Source: Bradyrhizobium sp. LLZ17
GTDB lineage: Bacteria > Pseudomonadota > Alphaproteobacteria > Rhizobiales > Xanthobacteraceae
NCBI RefSeq assembly: GCF_041200145.1
Contig: NZ_CP165734.1
Span: 868,001 to 932,000 of the forward strand
Length of the DNA stretch: 64,000 nucleotides
Direction: 5' to 3'
Shown here: positions 46,998 to 54,995 of the stretch, in pieces
Numbering within the stretch: the stretch's first letter is position 1
Layout of the letters: each line of letters begins with the position of its first letter
The notes under the pieces: generated by a model
Databases searched by the model: none
Told to the model about the DNA's origin: nothing
Seen by the model: only the letters and a program-made list of their open reading frames with translations
Translations under genes and position numbers: made by a program

Positions 46998-47160
46998 CCG
47001 GTGTAGCTCCTGTTTTCGATCGCATTCGTTGCGAGCGTGCCCTCGCGTGCTGTGTAGGTCCCAACCATTTTCTGAGAGCGGTCCAACGTCCAGCAAAGTG
47101 CGTCCGCGATCTCGTGCGGGACGCACCAGGTCTTGCCGCGGTGCCCCCGTTGTCGTGCTT
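46998..47160 (-). pseudogene. C-terminal remnant of a tyrosine integrase
   Basis: Minus-strand frames read HDNGGTAARPGA and, after a frameshift, HEIADALCWTLDRSQKMVGTYTAREG and TLATNAIENRS. They align with the active integrase's HDNRGTAATLLAEAGA, PEIAEALTWTVDKAQRIIDTYLARRG and VLAANAIAKLE. The HxxR Arg has become Gly. This is the dead integrase of the second element. Confidence 0.72.
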
Positions 47161-47339
47161 CGAGTGAAAGAGCGTCGTAAGTCAGTTAGAAAGGCAATAA
47201 GAAAAAAGCAAGTTGCTCCGACAACAGCTCCGCCTGGGCAATGGATCCGCCGAGACCGGATTACGGTGACAGTGCACTTAACTGATCTAACGCGCCGCCC
47301 GATAGAGTCGCAGGGCTCTGCCTTGATTCAATGAGGTGC

Positions 47340-47530
47340 ACTGGACTGCACCCCGTAAGTGAGACGCGGTAAATTTCTGTGACAGGTTGTCTCCAAGGGT
47401 GACCGATGACAGACAAAATGGCGACCCGAACGTTTCCCACGGCGTTCAAGTTGAAGGCGATCAAGCGTGCCGAGGGAGGCGAAGGCGTTCTGCCTGTGGC
47501 CCGCAAGCTCGGCAAAACATGTCGCGCTGT
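47340..47530 (+). pseudogene. IS transposase N-terminal remnant
   Basis: From 47406 the frame reads MTDKMATRTFPTAFKLKAIK and RAEGGEGVLPVARKLGK, an OrfA-type helix-turn-helix as in IS3-like transposases, and then loses sense near 47520. The sequence before it (CTGCACCCCGTAAGTGAGAC) could be an IS terminus. Confidence 0.5.
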
Positions 47531-47619
47531 TCGAGGCAGCCGGCTCGCGAGCGGGGGCCGGATGAACGCCTCTTACTCCATCCCGCCTCCCGATCCGCAT
47601 AGAAGCGTTTCGTCAGGCA

Positions 47620-48150
47620 CTAAATACCCATCCTCTCTTTGGCCGTCTCGGCCTCTTTTCGGGCCGAGGCAATAAGAGGTGCGCGACGTTTTAGGATCTC
47701 CTGTGTCAGCGCCGGTCCGGCGCCCTCTGGGCTGCCGGCGGCGAACGGTGGCTTTGGATCGTATTCGATCAGAAGCTGGATCCGCTTGGCGGTTTCCTCA
47801 TTCGAGAGGCGAGCCGCGAGCGTCAGCCCAAAGTCGATCCCGGAGGTCACGCCGTCAGCAGTGATGCGGTCGCGATCCTCGACGACGCGCTCTGCCTTGA
47901 GCGTAGCGCCCATCAAGGGCAACAGCTCGCGAACATACCAGTGCGACGTGGCCTGATATCCTCTCAGCAGGCCTGCGGCGCCGAGCACCAATGATCCCGT
48001 ACAAACGCTCGTCACATAACGAGCGCGAGCACCTCTCGAGGCGACGAAGGCGGTGACTTCCGCGTCCTTCATGCAGGCGATGGATCCCCGAGACCGCCAG
48101 GGACGAACAGGACATCCAGATCCATCGGACATCGCTATCCATCATGACAA
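47620..48150 (-). pseudogene. DJ-1/PfpI family protein, frameshifted and 5' truncated
   Basis: The main frame (47620-48132) has YVTSVCTGSLVLGAAGLLRGYQATSHW, the nucleophile-elbow Cys and following helix of PfpI/isonitrile-hydratase-like proteins. Just upstream, DVLFVPGGLG lies in another frame; one G added to the GGGG run (48086-48089 on the plus strand) joins them as VPGGLGGSIACM. The usual N-terminal strand is missing. Confidence 0.65.
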
Positions 48151-48237
48151 GGCCTTCAAAGCGCATCCATCAGGTTGTGGCTGCCGATTCATGAGTCCGC
48201 GTCCTGGTTCTCGGTAAGGCTTCCCGGCGCAGCAACA

Positions 48238-48861
48238 TTACCTCAAATACCCGACCACCATCCGCGTCGTCTCGTCCACCAGCGTCCGCACCATCTTCTC
48301 CGACAACAGCTCCGCCTGGTTCAGAACCGCGTTGTGCGCCACTGCTTCGATCGTGCTGACGCAGATGAAGGTGGCGAGCCCCGGATCGATCCTGCGCATC
48401 TCCTTGCGGCGGCTTTCGAGATAGGCGCGGACGAGGGTGTGGACTTCGCGGTTGAAGGCTTCGACGTAGGCGAGCTGACCGGTGCGGGGAATCTGCTCGG
48501 CGAGCACGCGATGCAATTTTGGGTCGATGCGGTGAGCTTCGACCGCGACGGTCACGAGCTTGCGCACGGCTTTCTCGATCGGAAAGTCGGCGACTTCGGC
48601 GAGCGCGGCGCGCACGACCTGCATGATCTTCTCGTTGTGACGGTCGATCACCGCCGCGACCAGCGCCTCCTTGCTGGGAAAATACTGGTAGAGCGAGCCG
48701 ACGCTGACGCCTGCGACTTCGGCGATGCGGTTGGTGCTGGCCTTCTCAAAACCTTCCTTGACAAGAATGCGAGCGGTTGCCTCGACCAAGGCGTCGACGG
48801 TGACGCGGGATCGCTCCTGCGAGGCATTTTTCCGGGGTTTTGTGGGCGGTTTGCTGGCCAC
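48238..48861 (-). CDS. TetR/AcrR family regulator
   Basis: A 207-residue repressor. The N-terminal helix-turn-helix reads ALVEATARILVKEGFEKASTNRIAEVAGVSVGSLYQYFPSKEALV. The C-terminal ligand domain ends LLSEKMVRTLVDETTRMVVGYLR. GTG 48861 has an AAGG site. A longer frame (ATG 48909) would start inside a TATAAT-like promoter. It is divergent from the hydrolase gene, its probable target. Confidence 0.88.
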   Translation of the reverse strand: MASKPPTKPRKNASQERSRVTVDALVEATARILVKEGFEKASTNRIAEVAGVSVGSLYQYFPSKEALVAAVIDRHNEKIMQVVRAALAEVADFPIEKAVRKLVTVAVEAHRIDPKLHRVLAEQIPRTGQLAYVEAFNREVHTLVRAYLESRRKEMRRIDPGLATFICVSTIEAVAHNAVLNQAELLSEKMVRTLVDETTRMVVGYLR

Positions 48862-48874
48862 GACCTTGTGATCT

Positions 48875-48912
48875 GAATGCGAGTAGGAAAAGCGAGTGAA
48901 TGCTCGCATTAT
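48875..48912. promoter_or_regulatory. candidate TetR operator and promoter
   Basis: GAATGC occurs at 48875 and 48898, and GCGAG at 48879 and 48892 with its inverse CTCGC at 48903. An overlapping minus-strand TATAAT lies near 48910. The site sits 14-51 bp before the TetR start, fitting autorepression. Confidence 0.45.
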
Positions 48913-48982
48913 AGCGGCAAATGGCGGCGGGTCGGCAAGCCTCTCTGTCGCCCTGCCGAAAGAGCCAGATGGGGATGTAGCC

Positions 48983-49024
48983 ATGAGTTTTGCAAAAATG
49001 AGCGTTGCAAGATGAGTGTTGCAA
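48983..49024 (+). repeat. three tandem ATGAGnnTTGCAA units
   Basis: ATGAGTTTTGCAA (48983-48995), ATGAGCGTTGCAA (48998-49010) and ATGAGTGTTGCAA (49012-49024) repeat with 14-15 bp spacing. They overlap the annotated start of the hydrolase gene. Confidence 0.7.
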
Positions 49025-49986
49025 GACTTGTGTCGGCCTTGCAGTTCTGTCCGGGCGGTTGCGTCTTCAGTGCGCCGTCCCGGCGCGATCCCGCACCAAG
49101 CCTGCAAAGCCGCGCCTTCAACATGCTGCTGAGGCAGCTTCCCTACAAGGCACAGCTCGCGTCCGCCGAGGCGGTGCAGGCGCACGTGCAAAAGCTCGCG
49201 CTGGAGCCGGCCTCGTTTGAACCGACGGGGCTCGGGCGCGGCGTCGAGGCGACGTTGACCAAGATGGGAGGGTGGCCGGTCTATTACACGGCGCCGCCAT
49301 TGGGCCATGAGGGCTGCAACTACGTCATGTTCCTGCATGGCGGCGGCTACATCAACGAGATCGTGCCGGCGCACTGGCGCTTCGTTGGCCAGATGACGCG
49401 CAAGGCGGGCGTCGTCTGCGTGGTGCCGATCTATCCGCTTGCGCCGCGCGCGACCGCGAAGGACGTCGTGCCGGCGACGGCCGAGCTGTTGCGGATGCTG
49501 CTGGAGGATGCGGGTCCCGCAAAAGTCACCGTGGTCGGCAATTCGGCCGGCGCGGGCCTGGCGCTCGCCGCCTGCCAATGGCTGCGTGATCACGGGCATC
49601 GGCAGCCGAACCGGCTGGTGCTGATCTCGCCCGCGGCGGATGCGTCGATCAGCCGTCCGGAGCAGGTCGAGATCGCCGCGCGTGATCCCATGCAGGACAT
49701 TCCGGGGATTGTCGAAGCGGGACGGCTCTATGCCGGCGAACTCGATGTCGGCCATCCCTTCGTCAGCCCGCTCAACGGCGCGTTCCGCTCACTCGCGCCG
49801 ATGACGATCTTCTCGGGCACGCGCGATCTGCTTTACCCCGATAGCGTCGATCTTGCGGAGCGGGCGAGGGCGGTGGGCGTGCCGGTTGACCTGCAGCTTT
49901 TGCGTGATCAGCCGCACAATTATGCGCTGATGCCGACGCCGGAGGGGCGGCAGGCGCGTGCGATCATTCTGCGTGCGATTGCTTGA
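49012..49986 (+). CDS. alpha/beta hydrolase (hormone-sensitive-lipase type)
   Basis: A 324-residue esterase-like enzyme. HGGGY (about residue 107) is the oxyanion motif, GNSAGAGLA (about 182) holds the Ser nucleophile, GTRDLLYPDS the Asp, and DQPHNYALM the His. The N-terminal 37 residues are atypical and the first codons are tandem repeats, so ATG 49123 (MLLRQLPYK) may be the true start. It is divergent from the TetR gene. Confidence 0.83.
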   Translation: MSVARLVSALQFCPGGCVFSAPSRRDPAPSLQSRAFNMLLRQLPYKAQLASAEAVQAHVQKLALEPASFEPTGLGRGVEATLTKMGGWPVYYTAPPLGHEGCNYVMFLHGGGYINEIVPAHWRFVGQMTRKAGVVCVVPIYPLAPRATAKDVVPATAELLRMLLEDAGPAKVTVVGNSAGAGLALAACQWLRDHGHRQPNRLVLISPAADASISRPEQVEIAARDPMQDIPGIVEAGRLYAGELDVGHPFVSPLNGAFRSLAPMTIFSGTRDLLYPDSVDLAERARAVGVPVDLQLLRDQPHNYALMPTPEGRQARAIILRAIA

Positions 49987-50109
49987 GGGGAAGGCGTGAT
50001 CGTTGTCACAGAGCGCGCTGCCTCAAGCGGCTGGCGCTAGCGGTGCCCATGCGGAGCGACAAGGCGGCCTCCGGGGCGTCTCCTCGATAGCAGTAGTTTT
50101 GCGTGGCCC

Positions 50110-50349
50110 TCAGGCGTGGCCCTTGATCTCGTAGTGGCCCGGCACGCATTTGTAGCGGTCGAGGCGCCAGTTGGCGTGATAGATCGGATGCTCGCCCATC
50201 CATTTCGCAAGCGGAGCCTGTGCGCCGATCGCGCACTGCATCATCGACATCTCGGGCGTCATGTTGCTGTCGGTCACGATTTCCTCGACACAGCCGCCAG
50301 AAGCAGCTGCGCCGAGCCGGCAGAGCACGGCAACGACGGTTATGAACAT
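50110..50349 (-). CDS. small secreted cysteine-containing protein
   Basis: A 79-residue protein from ATG 50349 with a short hydrophobic signal (MFITVVAVLCRLGAAASGG), then a mature part with MMQCAIGAQAPLAKWMGEHP and DRYKCVPGHYEIKG. I recall similar periplasmic proteins in Bradyrhizobium; the function is unknown. Longer in-frame sequence upstream lacks a ribosome site. Confidence 0.6.
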   Translation of the reverse strand: MFITVVAVLCRLGAAASGGCVEEIVTDSNMTPEMSMMQCAIGAQAPLAKWMGEHPIYHANWRLDRYKCVPGHYEIKGHA

Positions 50350-50675
50350 TCCAGTTACCTCATCGGTCGTTTCTGATGACGAAGAGGATGCAAGCGGAGT
50401 GCCAGAGCCTGTGACACAAACAACACGCTGGCCTGGCCGACTCGACCCAGCGTCCACCCCCATTTGGCGATTCGGATTGTAAAAAATTTCCCCTTAAACC
50501 GAAGCCGGACAACTACGGGGAACCCAACGAATAACGGCAGGAATGACCGATTGTGGGGGCAGCGCCGCGCGGGAGGACCTTCACAGGCGTCATGCAGCCG
50601 ATAGGCTCGGAAGCATGCGGATGCCCGTCAAAAGAGCGGGGCCGCCACAGGGTATTGGAAACGCGAGGACAGAGC
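50350..50675. other. 326-bp intergenic region before the DapA-like gene
   Basis: It holds an AT-rich patch (TAAAAAATTTCCCC near 50480) that may be a promoter for one of the flanking divergent genes. No gene or strong repeat is seen. Confidence 0.3.
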
Positions 50676-51584
50676 ATGAAGGTACGACCGACCGGCGTGA
50701 TCCCGCCGATGACGACGCCGTTCCGGAAGGATGGCGAGATCGATCACAAGCTCCTGGCGCCGCAGGTCGACTGGATGATCGCTGCCGGCGCCCATGGCGT
50801 TGCGGCCGGCGGTTCGACCGGCGAGGGCCACACGCTCGACCATGAGGAATATCGCGACCTGATCGCCGCGACGGTGGACGCGGTGCAGGGACGCATTCCC
50901 GTGATCGCCGGCATCATCGTCGACTCCACGCGCGATGCGATCCGCCGCGGCAAGCTCGTGCGCGACATGGATGTCGCGGCCCTCCAGGTCACGCCGGTGC
51001 ACTATCTGTTCAAGCCGGATGACGAGGCGATGGTGAGGCATTTCCGTGCCATGGCGGATGAGACCGGCATGCCCATCATCATCTACAACGTGGTGCCGTG
51101 GTCGTATTTGTCGCCGGCGCTGTTGACACGGATCATGACCGAGGTGCCGCTGGTCGTCGGCGTCAAGCAGAGCGCAGGCGACCTCAAGCTGTTCGCCGAC
51201 CTCATGATGATGGCGCCGGACAAGCTGATCTACAGCGCGGTCGATGCGCTGATGTATCCGTCCTACACGCTGGGCGCCCATGGCTCGATCGCCGCGATCC
51301 TGACAGCGGCGCCGCACGCCTCGGTCGCGCTGTGGGATGCGGTGAAGGCGGGCGATCACCCGCGCGCGCTCGAGCTGCACAAGAAGCTGCTGACGCTGTG
51401 GAACGCGATCATTGCCGACAATCTGCCCGCTTGCACGCGTTACGCGCAGATGCTCCAGGGCCTGCCCAGGACCTATCCACGCGCGCCGATGCCGGAAGCC
51501 TCGCCCGCGCAGCAGGCCGCGACCCGCAAGGCGCTGCAGGCGCTCGGCGCCTTGAACGGCGCGGGGGTCGAAGCGGCCGAATAG
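50676..51584 (+). CDS. dihydrodipicolinate synthase family lyase
   Basis: A 302-residue class I aldolase of the DapA/NAL family. GVAAGGSTGEGHTLDHEEY is the pyruvate-binding loop, IIIYNVVPW holds the Tyr, and VVGVKQSAGDLKLF the Schiff-base Lys. True DapA usually has GTTGE; GSTGE here and the catabolic neighbourhood (SDR) suggest another 2-oxo acid aldolase or dehydratase. ATG 50676 follows GAGGACAGAGC. Confidence 0.87.
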   Translation: MKVRPTGVIPPMTTPFRKDGEIDHKLLAPQVDWMIAAGAHGVAAGGSTGEGHTLDHEEYRDLIAATVDAVQGRIPVIAGIIVDSTRDAIRRGKLVRDMDVAALQVTPVHYLFKPDDEAMVRHFRAMADETGMPIIIYNVVPWSYLSPALLTRIMTEVPLVVGVKQSAGDLKLFADLMMMAPDKLIYSAVDALMYPSYTLGAHGSIAAILTAAPHASVALWDAVKAGDHPRALELHKKLLTLWNAIIADNLPACTRYAQMLQGLPRTYPRAPMPEASPAQQAATRKALQALGALNGAGVEAAE

Positions 51585-51728
51585 TCCGCACACTGAAATC
51601 ATCGACGCCGAAGCCGGCAGCGCCGATCCGCTTTTACCTGCGGATGCGGCGCTGCTACATTGGATCCGTCGCCGCGGCGCGCCGAGGATGAAGAAAACAA
51701 ACTGACAAGGGGAGGGGCCGAAGTCCCG

Positions 51729-52700
51729 ATGAAGGAATTTGCAGGAAAGATCGCAGTCGTCACCGGTGGCGGCACGGGAATGGGGCGGGAGCTCGCGCGG
51801 CAGCTCGTGGCCGAGGGCTGCAATGTCGCCATGTGCGACATCTCGGAGGCGGCGATGGCCGAGACCAAGCGGCTCTGCGAGGCCGAGAAGCTGCCGCAGG
51901 GCCTGCGCGTCACCACGCATGTCGCCGATGTCTCGATCGAGGATCATCTCAAGCGCTTCCGCGACGAGCTTGCCGACCAGCAGATGACCGACAGGATTCA
52001 TCTGCTGTTCAACAACGCCGGCATCGGCGGCGGCGGCAGCCTGTTCACCAACACGCGCGAGCAGTGGGAGCGCACCTTCAACATCTGCTGGGGCGGGGTC
52101 TATCTCGGCGTGCGCACATTCCTGCCGATGCTGGTGAAGGCGGACGAGGCCCATATCGTCAATACCGCGAGTGTCAACGGCTTCTGGGCCTCGATCGGCA
52201 TGAACCAGTCGCACACCGCCTATAGCTCTGCGAAGTTCGCCGTGAAGGGTTTTACCGAAGCGCTCATCAACGATCTCCGCCTGCACGCGCCGCACGTCAA
52301 ATGCTCGGTGGTGATGCCAGGCCATATCGGCACCTCGATCGTCTCCAACTCGCGCAAGGTGCAGAGCGCCGATGGTTCGGAACGTCTCAACCCCGACGAG
52401 GTGGCGCTGACCCGCACCCGCATGGTCGCGGCCGGCGTGCCAGATGCTGACAAAATGTCGGACGAAGACATCCAGGCTGTATTTGCCGAGCGCGCCCGCA
52501 GTTTCCTCGAGGATGCACCGACTACGGCTGCGCAAGCCGCGAAAATCATTCTCGACGGCGTGAAGGCGGAGCGATGGCGCATTCTGGTCGGCGAGGACGC
52601 CAAGCGGCTCGACGAGCGCGTGCGTGCGACGCCCGAGCAGGCCTACGACCGCGCCTTCTACGAAAGTTTTACCCAGGAGGTCGGCTGGCGGCTTGGCTGA
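51729..52700 (+). CDS. SDR family NAD(P)-dependent oxidoreductase
   Basis: A 323-residue short-chain dehydrogenase. TGGGTGMGRELA is the cofactor motif, FNNAGIGGGG the NNAG, NTASVNG the catalytic Ser region, and YSSAK the YxxxK. It is longer than the usual 250 residues, with an extra C-terminal helical region (residues about 245-323). Asp in MCDISEA after strand 2 suggests NAD. The substrate is unknown. ATG 51729 is preferred over a longer frame from 51660. Confidence 0.88.
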   Translation: MKEFAGKIAVVTGGGTGMGRELARQLVAEGCNVAMCDISEAAMAETKRLCEAEKLPQGLRVTTHVADVSIEDHLKRFRDELADQQMTDRIHLLFNNAGIGGGGSLFTNTREQWERTFNICWGGVYLGVRTFLPMLVKADEAHIVNTASVNGFWASIGMNQSHTAYSSAKFAVKGFTEALINDLRLHAPHVKCSVVMPGHIGTSIVSNSRKVQSADGSERLNPDEVALTRTRMVAAGVPDADKMSDEDIQAVFAERARSFLEDAPTTAAQAAKIILDGVKAERWRILVGEDAKRLDERVRATPEQAYDRAFYESFTQEVGWRLG

Positions 52701-52952
52701 GACCGTCAACGATGGCGCGCCGATATAAGTATGACGTTCATCATGACAAGAGGCGCGCAACTAATTTATGCGGCGTCGGGTCGCATGCATTCGTCGTCGT
52801 ATGTCGCAAGGGAATGTCATGGATGTGGGAATCATTCACGCGTTCAAGAGATGGTGATCTCGGACGCGTCTCATTCGGCGCAAGCCAGCTTGGTCGGCGA
52901 ATTAAAATAGTTTAATGAATCGGGGTAGCGCCACGATCGAGCGTAGCTCCCG

Positions 52953-54068
52953 ATGATACCCGCATGCCTCTCCGACGACTGGACCCTCTGCCCGGAGAGA
53001 GAGGATATCTCCGCTGAATTCACGCGGCTGCTCACCGCGGCCCAGGAGGGCGGCGCCACCATCGCCGAATGCCTGATGATCGCCCGGCAGCTGAAGCGCG
53101 GCGACGAGCAGTCCTGGCATCGCGAGTGGAAGAAGCTGGCGCGGGCCAATCGGCAGCGCGCCGAGGCTGCGTTCGCGGAGGGCCATTTGGCGACCGCGCA
53201 GCGCAATTGGCTGCGCGCCATGAACTACTACAGCGCGGCCGCGATGCCGCTCGATGCGGCCGACGAGCGCCGCTGGGTTGCGGTGCTCGCGATGCAGGAT
53301 TGCGCCCGCCGCTTCCTCGCGGCGCGCAACCCGGCCGGCGAAGTCGTGACGGTGCCGTGGGTCGAAGGGCATTCGCTACAGGGCTACTTCCTGCCGGCGC
53401 CATCCGCCAACGGGCGGGCTCCGACCGTGATCTGCATCGGCGAGCCCGGCCATCGCAAGGAAGAGTTTCTGTTCAAGCTTGCGCCGCATGCACGCGAGCG
53501 CGGCCTTTCGATGCTCGCTCTCGACCTGCTTGGCGAGCAGCGCGACGATCACCTCGACCAGGTGTTGCAACGCCGGGATCTCGAGAGCTCGATTGCCGGC
53601 GCGATGGATTATCTGGAGACGCGCAGCGACGTCGATGTTGATCGCGTCGCGATCGTGGCGGACGGGTGGGGCTCTTCATTTGTCACACGTGCGGTGTTGC
53701 AGGAGCCGCGGCTCGCTGCAGCCGTGTGCGATGGCGGCCTGTGGGATCTGCACGAGCGGTCCTTCTTCGCCAGCCGTTTCGCGATGCGTGATCTCAGCAT
53801 CGTTCCGGTGCCGCATTCGCTGCTGATGGCCTCCAGCGTCGACTGTCCGGTGCTGATCACACTTGGCGAGGACGGTTGGCTTGAGGCCGACCGGGCGCGT
53901 CAGATCGTGCAGGAATCGGGCCTTGCCAGTTCGGATCTCGTGCTGAAGGTGTTCACCGCAGCGGAGACCGGCGCGGCGCAGGCCCACGCGGACAATCCGA
54001 GCCTTGCCAACGAATACATCTTCGACTGGCTCGAATCGCAGCTCGGCGCCGCGGGCCGGGGAACCTGA
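52953..54068 (+). CDS. alpha/beta-hydrolase-fold protein, nucleophile not canonical
   Basis: A 371-residue protein. Residues about 1-125 are a helical N-terminal extension (TIAECLMIARQL, LARANRQRAEAAF), and residues 130-365 an alpha/beta-hydrolase fold like that of the FrsA/2,6-dihydroxypseudooxynicotine hydrolase group. The fold carries VICIGEPGHRKEEFL, an acid in GEDGWLEADRA and a His in AHADNPSLANEY. Where GxSxG is expected the sequence reads VADGWGSSFVT, with no Ser at the elbow. It converges with the MarR gene. Confidence 0.7.
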   Translation: MIPACLSDDWTLCPEREDISAEFTRLLTAAQEGGATIAECLMIARQLKRGDEQSWHREWKKLARANRQRAEAAFAEGHLATAQRNWLRAMNYYSAAAMPLDAADERRWVAVLAMQDCARRFLAARNPAGEVVTVPWVEGHSLQGYFLPAPSANGRAPTVICIGEPGHRKEEFLFKLAPHARERGLSMLALDLLGEQRDDHLDQVLQRRDLESSIAGAMDYLETRSDVDVDRVAIVADGWGSSFVTRAVLQEPRLAAAVCDGGLWDLHERSFFASRFAMRDLSIVPVPHSLLMASSVDCPVLITLGEDGWLEADRARQIVQESGLASSDLVLKVFTAAETGAAQAHADNPSLANEYIFDWLESQLGAAGRGT

Positions 54069-54078
54069 GCGGAGCGTC

Positions 54079-54606
54079 CTAGTAGTCGAGCGACATCCGG
54101 ACGCAGGCCTTTTCGAGCCGGGACTTCAACGTCGCGAGCTTGGTGGTGAATTCGGTCAGCTCGTTCTCGTCGAATTCCTGGAAGACGAATTCACGGATCG
54201 TCTTGTACTGCTCGTTGAGGCTCGCAATATGCTTCTGCGTCTTGTCGAGCAACGATAGGCGCACCACCCGCGCATCGGTGGTCGACGGCCGCCGCCGCAA
54301 CAGGCCCTTCTTCTCGAGCAGCTTGGATTGGGTGGTGACGAAGGAGGGATCGACGTGGAGGAGCTTCGAGACCACGTTGACGGGGACGCCATCGTCCTTG
54401 TCGAGATCGGAGATGGCCATCAGGATCAGCCATTGCGGTCCGCTGATGCCGAGCGTCCTTGCCCAGAACTGACGCAGCTCCTCCAGATACATGTTGATCG
54501 ACGATATCTCCCAGGTGAATCGCCTGATGATATCGAGATTGCCGACGGAGCGGAGACGCGCCCCTTCTTTCCTCGTCGCTGACACGGCGTCACTCCCGTC
54601 GGCCAA
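54079..54606 (-). CDS. MarR family regulator
   Basis: A 175-residue winged-helix protein: LGISGPQWLILMAISDLDKD, PVNVVSKLLHVDPSFVTTQSKLLEKKGLL (recognition helix) and wing RRRPSTTDARVVRLSL. TTG 54606 follows GGAAAGAAAG and is taken as the start. The frame stays open up to 54873, and a shorter start near residue 30 is possible. The ligand and targets are unknown; the neighbouring hydrolase is a candidate. Confidence 0.8.
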   Translation of the reverse strand: MADGSDAVSATRKEGARLRSVGNLDIIRRFTWEISSINMYLEELRQFWARTLGISGPQWLILMAISDLDKDDGVPVNVVSKLLHVDPSFVTTQSKLLEKKGLLRRRPSTTDARVVRLSLLDKTQKHIASLNEQYKTIREFVFQEFDENELTEFTTKLATLKSRLEKACVRMSLDY

Positions 54607-54995
54607 TTTCTTTCTTTCCGGTGTTCGCGAGCCATAGTCCACGCAACTCTGCCCTGACGCAAGTGCAGAGCAGGGTAATTGTCTCATGGAAATTACAAAG
54701 ATGATCAGGACAGGCTTTTTCGCCGAGCCCTGGGTGTGTTGCCTTGCAGACACAGAGTTACTGAAACCGGAAAGCTTATCTAATAAAGTATTTTGATTAG
54801 AAGAACGCCACATGCATATTGATCCGTGGCGGTGGGGGGTACTCGATCGTCCCGTTGCAGGTGGTCCGCTCACGTCCCTCGCGTCTCAGGCGGGTGTGTC
54901 CGAAAGCGCGAAGCGGCCGAGCGGATTTAGGAGACGGGGATCTGGGGGGCCTCACGGTCCGGTCTCCGTAAAATGAGCAACTTGGAGGTTTTAAA
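54607..54995. other. 389-bp divergent promoter region of marR and porin
   Basis: It contains an AT-rich stretch (AAGCTTATCTAATAAAGTATTTTGATTAG near 54771-54800) that could hold promoters, and the porin ribosome site TTGGAGG 9 bp before ATG 54996. No gene is seen. Confidence 0.4.

Larger units (their letters stand above)
44334..47160. mobile_element. second, decayed tRNA-Pro-type element
   Basis: It starts at the degenerate tRNA-Pro copy and contains a rightward three-gene unit (44641-46968). It ends with a leftward, mutated C-terminal fragment of an integrase related to the first island's Int. No recombination or phage genes remain. The layout att - passenger genes - 3' end of int is the same as in the first island. 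Confidence 0.6.

Noticed and set aside
50628..52760. 710-codon leftward open frame opposite the DapA-like and SDR genes
   Set aside because: Both plus-strand genes show complete catalytic motifs; the reverse frame shows none.
52800..52908. Short frame MSWMWESFTRSRDGDLGRV... before the hydrolase-fold gene
   Set aside because: Only 33 codons, with no clear ribosome site or motif; it probably lies in the promoter region.
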